Positions 1 to 5,465 of a stretch of DNA of 10,208 nucleotides are shown here, piece by piece. This DNA is from Candidatus Bathyarchaeota archaeon. GTDB taxonomy: Archaea > Thermoproteota > DRAE01. Made by a program: the position numbers and the translations under genes. Location: positions 1 through 10,208 of the forward strand of contig DRAE01000152.1 in assembly GCA_011041895.1 (NCBI GenBank), read 5' to 3'. Position 1 is the stretch's first letter. Each line of letters begins with the position of its first letter. The notes beneath the pieces are model-generated. The model ran no database searches and was not told where the DNA came from. It saw nothing but the letters and a program-made list of their open reading frames with translations.

Positions 1-19
1 CCATAACAGTAACGTAAAA

Positions 20-29
20 TTTAAATATA
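20..29 (+). promoter_or_regulatory. TATA-like box before the 5' hairpin region
   Basis: The sequence TTTAAATATA fits an archaeal TATA box. Its centre is about 25 bases before the G-rich stretch beginning near position 50, which is the usual distance to a transcription start. No open reading frame follows on the plus strand, so if the promoter is real it would drive a non-coding RNA. The box is A/T-rich and could also be read on the other strand. Confidence 0.35.
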
Positions 30-49
30 ACTTTCTTCAAAAAGTCATA

Positions 50-246
50 GTGGGGGAGGAAGGGGGGAGGTGAATAGCCCCAAAGGGCTACGATTCCCTC
101 CTCCTACAGTGTTCATGTATCTCTTGTAGAGAACATATGAGCACCGTGACAATGTTTTCAACACTTCCACTATAAGAGTATTCAACAACTCTTTGATGAA
201 GTTGATGTCTCAGTTGCATAGTTCATTTAAAACTTGATACCTTTTT
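50..246 (+). ncRNA. Candidate structured non-coding RNA (unidentified)
   Basis: Seen: a TATA-like box at 20-29 predicts a start near 50. Bases 62-80 then fold onto 85-105 as a long hairpin. The inner stem is TAGCCC/GGGCTA with a CAAA loop (75-90), followed by GAA/TTC, then a nine-pair outer stem 62-70/97-105 with two G-U pairs. The only interruptions are a bulge at 71 and one at 91-93. The G-U pairs would be C-A mismatches on the other strand, which favours a plus-strand RNA. A T run at 242-246 could end it. I looked for RNase P RNA, SRP RNA, tRNA and C/D-box motifs and found none convincing. Both ends are guesses; the hairpin is the firm part. It could instead be a decayed insertion-element end. 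Confidence 0.28.
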
Positions 247-323
247 GACGGCGCTATTTCAAAGATCCTATATACGCTTATCACGCTAATGTTACCGTTA
301 GCCAGAACCCCCTTCCTCCCTCA
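51..323. repeat. 16-base inverted repeat, arms 51-66 and 308-323
   Basis: TGGGGGAGGAAGGGGG at 51-66 is the reverse complement of 308-323 with one difference in 16; the inner 13 bases (54-66 against 308-320) match exactly. The right arm lies within the last codons of purE, and the left arm overlaps the base of the candidate RNA hairpin. The arms could be the ends of a small non-autonomous insertion of about 270 bases, or a long-range RNA stem. I see no clear target duplication outside them. The arms are purine-rich and of low complexity, so chance similarity cannot be excluded. Confidence 0.4.
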
Positions 324-720
324 GATTTTTTGTAAGCTTCAGTATTCTAATCGCTAAATATGCTGCATTTTCACCATTATCTATTCCAACGCAAGCTACA
401 GGAACACCCTTCGGCATTTGAACAATTGAAAGCAATGCATCTAATCCCCCTAGTTTCACGTTGACAGGTACCCCGATCACGGGTTTATCTGTTCTAGATG
501 CAATATATCCTGGAAGATGCGCTGAAAGTCCTGCTATAGCGATGAACACTATTGCCTTCGAATTTTTAATGTATTCGTTCAGTTTGTCGGGCTCCCTGTG
601 AGCTGATATATATGCGACTCGATAGGGTATCCCATATTCGTCTAAAACCTTTGTAACTTTATCTACAATATGCTTATCGTTTTTACTTCCAGCTATTATG
701 TCAATAATGTAGTTTACCAT
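298..720 (-). CDS. purE: PurE, 5-(carboxyamino)imidazole ribonucleotide mutase / AIR carboxylase
   Basis: PurE makes carboxyaminoimidazole ribonucleotide (CAIR) in de novo purine synthesis, in the cytoplasm. The 140 residues carry the family landmarks: GSKND (11-15) in the phosphate and substrate pocket, SAHREP (39-44) with the catalytic histidine at 41, AGLSAHLPG (63-71), GVPV (83-86) and GLDALLSIVQMPKGVPVA (92-109). The SAHR and AHLPG wording is class I or archaeal-methanogen type rather than animal class II. No purK is in the window, so whether it acts on N5-CAIR or directly on AIR plus CO2 is open. The protein is short: most relatives run to about 160 residues with a longer C-terminal helix, and the last residues (REEGGSG) are encoded inside an inverted-repeat arm. 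ATG at 720 is preceded by a TATA-like box about 30 bases upstream. Confidence 0.93.
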   Translation of the reverse strand: MVNYIIDIIAGSKNDKHIVDKVTKVLDEYGIPYRVAYISAHREPDKLNEYIKNSKAIVFIAIAGLSAHLPGYIASRTDKPVIGVPVNVKLGGLDALLSIVQMPKGVPVACVGIDNGENAAYLAIRILKLTKNLREEGGSG

Positions 721-756
721 CAGTTTCTATAAATTGCATTCCAAGTAATATAGGTG
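721..756. promoter_or_regulatory. Compact divergent promoter between purE and the membrane protein gene
   Basis: Only about 36 bases separate the two start codons. On the plus strand CTATAAAT (728-735) is centred about 25 bases before ATG 757, so that mRNA should be essentially leaderless. On the minus strand CTATATTA (753-746) is centred about 30 bases before the purE ATG at 720, giving a leader of only a few bases. The two core promoters lie inside each other's initially transcribed region, so RNA polymerase could hardly occupy both at once. Confidence 0.5.
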
Positions 757-1269
757 ATGCCGCCTCAAACCAATATTGTAAAGAAGGTCTCACTGATATT
801 GCTTCTATCAGCGGCAGGTATAGTTCTAAGAAGTATAGAGATTCCAATTGTTCCAGGGGTAATGTCGTTCACTTTCGGAATGATAGTTCCAATATTGGCA
901 GGCTATTTAATGGGCATTGCAGGTGGAGCATGTGTTGGAGTAGTTGTTGGCACCTATGCTGCAATGTTCTCGCAAGAAAATCAGCTGATACCATTTATAG
1001 GGAACATATGCTTGGGAATATTCGCTGGAATAGGTGCTGTAGCTGGAAATAAACTTCAGAAGAAGACACTTGAAGACATGGTTAAGCTTATTATACCATC
1101 GGTAGGTGGAGGAATGCTTCCAACATTAGGCATAGCAATTCTAACAGTTCCCCCAATCATAGCATTTATATCCTCACTACTAGACCTCTTGAACGCATTC
1201 CTGGCAGCTGTGGTTGCATTAACTATAGAAAAAATAGTGCCGAAGTATCTCTCGGAAACTGCAAAGTAG
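757..1269 (+). CDS. Small multi-pass membrane protein, possibly an ECF transporter S component
   Basis: This is a very hydrophobic protein of 170 residues with about five or six predicted membrane segments (roughly 10-27, 35-55, 56-72, 79-98, 111-137 and 139-160) and a single charged loop around 99-110 (KLQKKTLEDMVK). Size, segment number, glycine/alanine-rich helices and the phrase IGNICLGIFAGIGAVAG recall substrate-binding S components of energy-coupling factor vitamin or metal transporters. That is a family-level impression, not a motif proof. No ECF ATPase or T subunit is nearby, so it would have to share a module encoded elsewhere, which is common for S components. GTG 754 directly precedes ATG 757; ATG is chosen because the TATA box is spaced for initiation there. 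The gene ends five bases from the convergent PLD-like gene. Alternative: an unrelated small membrane protein. Confidence 0.55.
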   Translation: MPPQTNIVKKVSLILLLSAAGIVLRSIEIPIVPGVMSFTFGMIVPILAGYLMGIAGGACVGVVVGTYAAMFSQENQLIPFIGNICLGIFAGIGAVAGNKLQKKTLEDMVKLIIPSVGGGMLPTLGIAILTVPPIIAFISSLLDLLNAFLAAVVALTIEKIVPKYLSETAK

Positions 1270-1274
1270 TTAAT

Positions 1275-3014
1275 TTATCTTCGTCTTATAAGTATGTACA
1301 CTGCTACTGCAATAGACAATAGTAACACCAATGGAGCATATTCTCTCATTTTCTCCTCTATTAAACTAGTTCCCTCATGCTCTCCTGCGTATTCACTTTC
1401 TAAATGTAGAACGTACTCCTTCACAGTATTCTCACAGAGATATATCTGAGACGTATAATTCCCTACTACGATGATATATTCTCCCGCGGGAAGCATGAGA
1501 AGAATTTCTCCACTTTCATCAGTCTCTACTGTGCAGAGAGTGTTCCCATATTGGTCTTTTATACTAATCGCAAATCCTGAAACAGGTGTTTCATTTTCAT
1601 AAACCACCCTAACAGTTAAAAGATAAACTTCACATGTCACTTCAACAATAATATCTTTATCCAGCTGCACTTGCTCAGAAGCCACCATGTAATTTAAATA
1701 GTACACTTCAATGCTGTACATCCCCATGCTCAAGTTATAGAACACCGCTAACCCTTCTCCGTTAGTTACTTTCTCAGAGAGAATTTGGCCATCCTTTAAG
1801 AGCTTAACTAAGCATTTTTCAATGGGTGAGTTAGTTCCACGTGCAATGCACTTTACAGTTAAATCGAAGTTTTTCTCCTCAATAGGTTCTCCTTTAGATA
1901 TCTTCCAGTCGTATTTGAATACACTCTCGTAAAAAGTTGCTACATTTTTACTGACAATTACAACGCCTGCTTCACGGTTTTCTCGTACACCCTCATCTGA
2001 CCAGTTAACGCTGGTTACAACAACTATCTTTGAGTCAATAATAATCCCTTTATTATGTAGAAACCGTATACTTGTCAGATTCATGTAGACTACATCTACG
2101 CCAATTCCCTGAAGATATCCAAAGGTTTCCTCATTCATGGAATTCCTCACTCCAAGTATAACCTTGACATCAACCCCTCTTTCAACGGCCTTTTGAAGTT
2201 CAGCTACAAGAGGATTCAATCTGTTATCCCAGCTCAGCTCAATGTAGGGTTGTTCAATGTAAATACTCTCATTAGCTTTCCTAAGAACATATTTTAGAAC
2301 GCTTTCTGAATCTTCGGGGGAGAAGAATGGAAGTACTTTCATCTGGCATGTTGTTTCAACGCTTGTAAATGGATGTTCATATGATCCAGTTGGGATGCTT
2401 CTTGAAGGCTCTTCCCCCACTCCTTGACTTGGACTATAGGGGGTAGCAATGCTGAGGTCATAGTTAAATATTTCAGTAAACCTAGAGGCAACTTCTCTAC
2501 TGTAAATAACAATACCCCACTCTCTATTGCCATATGACGGGTCAACTGGAACTCCACTTTTAACCCAATTGGCAGATTCAACCACGACTATTTCAAAATC
2601 AATTATCATGAACTTGGCATGTAGAAGAGGGTACTCTACATGACTTGCAAAGTATACTGCTGCACCTGACATGTTAAGCCTATATGCTATGTACAATGTG
2701 TACTCGTTCTCGGACCATGTGAAATGTTTTTTCTCTAAGATTAACGTTACATGAACCCCCCTTTGAATGGCATTAATGAGGCAATCCATTAGATAAGGGT
2801 TTGTAAATGAATAGAGTTCAATTTTGATGTCATGCTGAGCTTCGTTAATGCAGTTTACTATCACTTGATATGATGAGTCAGGTGAAGTAAACATCACCAC
2901 CTTAAACGTTCCAGTTATCCAGCTATTATCTGAGCTTCTTACATAGTACGAACTAGAACATATGGCAATTAGTGTTATACAGGTTATGAGCAACAGTGAG
3001 TTTCTCCGTTTCAT
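1275..3014 (-). CDS. Secreted, membrane-anchored phospholipase D-like phosphodiesterase
   Basis: Counted from ATG 3014 (579 residues; an in-frame GTG lies at 3020). A signal sequence opens the protein (KRR, then a hydrophobic run to about residue 18). Two PLD phosphodiesterase domains follow, each with a complete HxK(x)4D motif: HAKFMIID (H132, K134, D139) with SANW, and HNKGIIID (H320, K322, D327) with SVNW. Both are followed by NREWGIVI or NREAGVVI. Two beta-sandwich repeats of the carboxypeptidase-regulatory/Cna-B-like kind come next (about 385-460 and 463-538). The protein ends in one membrane helix (about 559-575) and RRR, so the catalytic part should face outside. PLD-family enzymes cleave phosphodiesters in lipids or nucleic acids through a phosphohistidine; the substrate here is unknown. 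Both active sites look intact. A weak TTTAAA box at 3054-3049 is placed to serve it. Confidence 0.85.
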   Translation of the reverse strand: MKRRNSLLLITCITLIAICSSSYYVRSSDNSWITGTFKVVMFTSPDSSYQVIVNCINEAQHDIKIELYSFTNPYLMDCLINAIQRGVHVTLILEKKHFTWSENEYTLYIAYRLNMSGAAVYFASHVEYPLLHAKFMIIDFEIVVVESANWVKSGVPVDPSYGNREWGIVIYSREVASRFTEIFNYDLSIATPYSPSQGVGEEPSRSIPTGSYEHPFTSVETTCQMKVLPFFSPEDSESVLKYVLRKANESIYIEQPYIELSWDNRLNPLVAELQKAVERGVDVKVILGVRNSMNEETFGYLQGIGVDVVYMNLTSIRFLHNKGIIIDSKIVVVTSVNWSDEGVRENREAGVVIVSKNVATFYESVFKYDWKISKGEPIEEKNFDLTVKCIARGTNSPIEKCLVKLLKDGQILSEKVTNGEGLAVFYNLSMGMYSIEVYYLNYMVASEQVQLDKDIIVEVTCEVYLLTVRVVYENETPVSGFAISIKDQYGNTLCTVETDESGEILLMLPAGEYIIVVGNYTSQIYLCENTVKEYVLHLESEYAGEHEGTSLIEEKMREYAPLVLLLSIAVAVYILIRRR

Positions 3015-3063
3015 CTTCACATTAACGATATTTCAAGACCAATAATAGTTTAAAGTGAATGAT
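3015..3063. promoter_or_regulatory. Divergent promoter region, PLD-like gene and purM
   Basis: This short spacer separates two divergent genes. On the minus strand CTTTAAA (3055-3049) is 25-30 bases before the likely start region of the PLD-like gene. On the plus strand GATATTTC (3027-3034) is about 25 bases before GTG 3055, which would leave a leader of about nine bases before the preferred purM ATG at 3064. Both boxes are weak matches, and the purM one is the less certain. No Shine-Dalgarno sequence is visible for either gene. Confidence 0.35.
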
Positions 3064-4128
3064 ATGAACAGCAAAATAACCTATGCTAAAGTGGGAATCG
3101 ATATAGACAAGATAAAATCATTTCATGAAGTCATCAAGAAGCTAACCGAGTCCACACTACATAATGCAAGAGAGTACAAGCCTGTCCTAGGATGTGGCCA
3201 TTATGCAGCTGTGATAGATGTTGGATGCGATAAACTAATAGCTTTGCATGTTGACGGGGTAGGTACAAAAGTTCTCATAAGTCAAATGCTGGATAAATAC
3301 GATACGATAGGTTTTGACCTTGTAGCAATGCATGTAAACGATCTAGTGTGCATTGGTGCAAAACCAATTGCGCTTGTAGACTATATAGCAGTTGAGAAAT
3401 TCGACAAGAAAATGCTGGTAGATATCATGGATGGATTATGTAAAGCAGCAAAGGAAGCAAAGATAATGATCGTAGGTGGAGAGACGGCTGTAATGCCAGA
3501 TGTCATAAGGGGAGTCGATGGAAAGGGGTATGATCTATCTGGAATGAGTATAGGTATACTCGATGGAGAACAGATAATAACAGGAGAAAAAATTGTTCCT
3601 GGAGACATTATAATAGGATTGGAAAGCAGCGGGATACATTCAAATGGACTCACACTTGCTAGAAAAGTGCTCCTTGAAAAAGCAGGGTTCAAGGTTCATG
3701 ATGTTATCCCAGAGCTTGGACATAGCATAGGTGAAGAATTGTTGAAGCCAACCCGCATATATTCGAATGTGATCTTGGATATTCTGAGCGAAGTCCCTGT
3801 CAAGGGCCTAGCTCACATAACCGGAGGAGCATTTACAAAATTAAGAAGATTAAATAACAAAGTTGGCTTCGATCTCGGGAAAATGCCAAAGCCTCCAGCC
3901 ATATTCAAGCTTATTCAAGAGTATGGAAACATAGATACATGTGAAATGTACAGGACATTCAACATGGGAATAGGTTTCTGCATAATAGTGGATTCATCTC
4001 ATAGCCGCAAAGTAGTAGATACATGCACAATAAATGGTGTACGGGCATATATCATAGGCAAGGTGACATCTGAAAAAGGTGTTATAAATATAAGGAACGA
4101 GGAGATGAAATCTCCTGTAACTGTATAA
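3064..4128 (+). CDS. purM: PurM, phosphoribosylformylglycinamidine cyclo-ligase (AIR synthetase)
   Basis: PurM closes the imidazole ring, turning FGAM and ATP into AIR, the precursor that PurE/PurK carboxylate. The 354 residues from ATG 3064 show the family pattern in order: ITYAKVGIDID near the start, LHVDGVGTKV (about 61-70) with the metal/ATP-binding aspartate, GFDLVAMHVNDLVCIGAKP (83-101), IVGGETAVMPDVI (136-148), SSGIHSNGLTLAR (188-200), then the C-terminal AIRS domain with LAHITGGAF and TFNMGIGF. Length is close to the usual 340-350. The upstream in-frame GTG at 3055 adds only MND; ATG is chosen because family members begin shortly before the ITYxxxGVDID segment. purE is about 2.3 kb away on the other strand with two unrelated genes between, so the two are not cotranscribed. 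It ends one base short of the convergent HTH gene. Confidence 0.95.
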   Translation: MNSKITYAKVGIDIDKIKSFHEVIKKLTESTLHNAREYKPVLGCGHYAAVIDVGCDKLIALHVDGVGTKVLISQMLDKYDTIGFDLVAMHVNDLVCIGAKPIALVDYIAVEKFDKKMLVDIMDGLCKAAKEAKIMIVGGETAVMPDVIRGVDGKGYDLSGMSIGILDGEQIITGEKIVPGDIIIGLESSGIHSNGLTLARKVLLEKAGFKVHDVIPELGHSIGEELLKPTRIYSNVILDILSEVPVKGLAHITGGAFTKLRRLNNKVGFDLGKMPKPPAIFKLIQEYGNIDTCEMYRTFNMGIGFCIIVDSSHSRKVVDTCTINGVRAYIIGKVTSEKGVINIRNEEMKSPVTV

Positions 4129-4129
4129 C

Positions 4130-4639
4130 TTACTCCTCTTCCTCAAGCTCAAGTTGATATGTTATCTTGTTAACCCACCTAGCAACAGATGTGACGGAGA
4201 TTCCAAGCTCCCTTGCAATTCTTGAAAGCGAAAACCCTCTTCTATGCATGCTAACAACCTTTGATGGAAGATCAGTCTTGTTCATCAAAATCGATAGCAC
4301 GCTTCTAACAGGCTTTTTAACTTTCTTAGCTATCTCAGAAACCTTTAATCCCCTGTAATAGAGATCCTTTATTCTATCCTCATCCATCCTAAATATACCA
4401 TACTCCCTAAGCTTATCTTCGACGCATCTGGAGGATATGCAAAGCTTATCGGCAATCTCATCGATACTCATTCCAGTCTCATACATCTGAACTATTCTTT
4501 CCGGTAAGTCAGATTCCTCCATTAAAACACGTGTAACAACGTGCGAAGGCTTGCCCACACTATTGGCTATTTCGGGTACCGTATACCCTCTATCATATAG
4601 TTCAATTATTTTTCTTCTCTCTCTGACTCTTAGAACCAT
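4130..4639 (-). CDS. Four-unit helix-turn-helix protein, probable DNA-binding regulator
   Basis: The 169 residues consist almost entirely of four successive helix-turn-helix units of about 38-41 residues (starting near 10, 47, 88 and 125). Each has the pattern [IV]xxMY/LYxxGxxxxEIAxxLxxxxxxVxxxL, as in Hin-recombinase or sigma-type HTH folds. Units 1 and 3 share a linker (LMEESDLPER and LMNKTDLPSK), so the protein looks like a duplicated pair of HTH units. There is no catalytic, ligand-binding or membrane part, and the end is acidic (LELEEEE). DNA binding is inferred from fold; the target is unknown. An upstream in-frame TTG (4660) would start eight bases from the TATA box and is rejected; ATG 4639 sits about 33 bases from it. 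Paired 9-base repeats around that box suggest self-regulation. A transposase or recombinase remnant is possible but nothing supports it. Confidence 0.8.
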   Translation of the reverse strand: MVLRVRERRKIIELYDRGYTVPEIANSVGKPSHVVTRVLMEESDLPERIVQMYETGMSIDEIADKLCISSRCVEDKLREYGIFRMDEDRIKDLYYRGLKVSEIAKKVKKPVRSVLSILMNKTDLPSKVVSMHRRGFSLSRIARELGISVTSVARWVNKITYQLELEEEE

Positions 4640-4658
4640 ACTCTGGTGTAAATATCGC

Positions 4659-4683
4659 AACTTTCACAATATAAAACTTTCAC
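4659..4683 (-). promoter_or_regulatory. HTH gene promoter: TATA box between two GTGAAAGTT repeats
   Basis: On the minus strand two identical 9-base direct repeats, GTGAAAGTT (4683-4675 and 4667-4659), enclose a good archaeal TATA element (TTTTATATT, 4676-4668). The repeats are 16 bases apart. The expected start, near 4646, leaves a leader of about seven bases before ATG 4639. Repeats that straddle TATA are well placed to block TBP/TFB when bound, so this is a plausible operator, most simply for the HTH protein it precedes. The repeat identity is seen; the regulatory role is inferred. Confidence 0.5.
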
Positions 4684-4775
4684 CCATCTCTCCCCCTAGG
4701 TAGGCTCAGCAGACGCTCGACGTATAACGTGCATTAAAGAAGCTGTGGTTGATTCATGAAATTTCATTTTTCTTG

Positions 4776-4783
4776 TATATTTA
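4776..4783 (+). promoter_or_regulatory. TATA-like box of the Yip1/THUMP-SPOUT operon
   Basis: TATATTTA lies about 23-24 bases (centre to start codon) before ATG 4803 and 17 bases before ATG 4797. This spacing suits a leaderless transcript beginning at or near ATG 4803. A second A/T-rich run (TAATATATT, 4786-4794) is too close to the start to serve. The spacer 4640-4775 also contains A/T-rich and ACGT-containing patches, but I see no RNA gene or ORF in it. Confidence 0.4.
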
Positions 4784-4796
4784 CTTAATATATTCG

Positions 4797-5465
4797 ATGA
4801 AAATGGCCATAGGGAAAAACATTTCACGAGTATATATAAGGCCTAGGGAGCTCTTCTCCGAAATAGCTGAGAACCCCAGTATGAAAGAGAGCTTTCTAAT
4901 AGTGTTAATGTCAGGTATAATAAGTTTGGTGGCAGGGCTAGTGCTGTCACCAAAGTTCACGTTCACATTGACTGGAAACGAGACTATAGTTAAGACACTT
5001 GAAGTAAGCTTCACGATAGGAAAAGTTATAGGATTTGTGTTTGTTCCAATGGTTGTATTCCTTATTGAATGGGTTCTATGGGGAGCAGTAGCCTTTGCAA
5101 TAGCTAAGCTACTCAAGGGAGAGGGAAACTTCAAGCAGACACTGGCTTTAACTGGATATGCAATGGCCCCCTATATAATTGATTCAATAATATTCTTGAT
5201 AGCGGCATTCATGGCATCTCCGATGTCTGTGACGATCAATGCGACAGACTATGCTAGTGCAGGGATGCGGTTTGGAAAGGCGATCGGGGAATTCTTCTCG
5301 CAGCCAGTGCTTATGGCTACTGACTTCATAGGAGTTATATTCATAGTATGGTTTGCAATATTGTTAGCCTTTGCATTGAAGGAAAGCCATAGACTAACAC
5401 TGGGAAAAGCATTCGTGCCTGCAGCCATAATACTGGTAATTAAAATTGTGATGGCACTATTATGA
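4797..5465 (+). CDS. Yip1-domain-like integral membrane protein
   Basis: This is a membrane protein of 222 residues. An N-terminal cytoplasmic stretch with the phrase YIRPRELFSEIAENPSMKES leads into about five hydrophobic helices: near 38-55, 78-108, 124-143, 173-197 and 203-222. This layout, with a short amphipathic PxxLFxEIxExPS-like leader and then five or six helices, matches archaeal and bacterial proteins assigned to the Yip1/YIPF fold. Their prokaryotic function is not established. There are no catalytic motifs. Start: ATG 4797 is the first ATG, but ATG 4803 fits the TATA spacing better; a TTG at 4749 would precede the promoter and is rejected. The stop codon overlaps the next gene's start as ATGA (5462-5465), so the two are translationally coupled although their products are functionally unlike. 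Confidence 0.7.
   Translation: MKMAIGKNISRVYIRPRELFSEIAENPSMKESFLIVLMSGIISLVAGLVLSPKFTFTLTGNETIVKTLEVSFTIGKVIGFVFVPMVVFLIEWVLWGAVAFAIAKLLKGEGNFKQTLALTGYAMAPYIIDSIIFLIAAFMASPMSVTINATDYASAGMRFGKAIGEFFSQPVLMATDFIGVIFIVWFAILLAFALKESHRLTLGKAFVPAAIILVIKIVMALL

Noticed and set aside
1..50. Remnant of the missing purE C-terminus to the left of the inverted repeat (minus-strand frame reading YDFLKKV)
   Set aside because: The resemblance to the PurE C-terminal helix is only a few residues, and PurE already has residues aligning to that place, so it would be a duplication.
62..105. Right-end hairpin of an IS200/IS605-type element or a TnpB guide RNA
   Set aside because: The GAATC plus stem-loop wording on the minus strand is reminiscent, but no TnpA or TnpB coding remnant lies beside it and the usual sequence after the stem is missing.
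45..188. A 47-codon reading frame on the minus strand starting at TTG 188, ending with a proline-rich tail
   Set aside because: The start is a rare codon, the tail is simply the pyrimidine-rich strand of the hairpin and repeat region, and no family is recognisable. Probably not a gene.
190..225. C/D-box guide RNA around TGATGA and CTCAG
   Set aside because: A TGATGA-like box is present, but there is no matching D box (CTGA) at the right spacing on either strand, nor a C'/D' pair.
4720..4732. Symmetric ACGTATAACGT motif in the spacer before the Yip1-like gene
   Set aside because: ACGT is itself a palindrome, so the symmetry is trivial, and the site is too far from the promoter box to interpret.
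4749..4796. N-terminal extension of the Yip1-like protein from TTG 4749
   Set aside because: The TATA-like box at 4776-4783 lies inside this stretch, and the extra residues do not resemble the family start.
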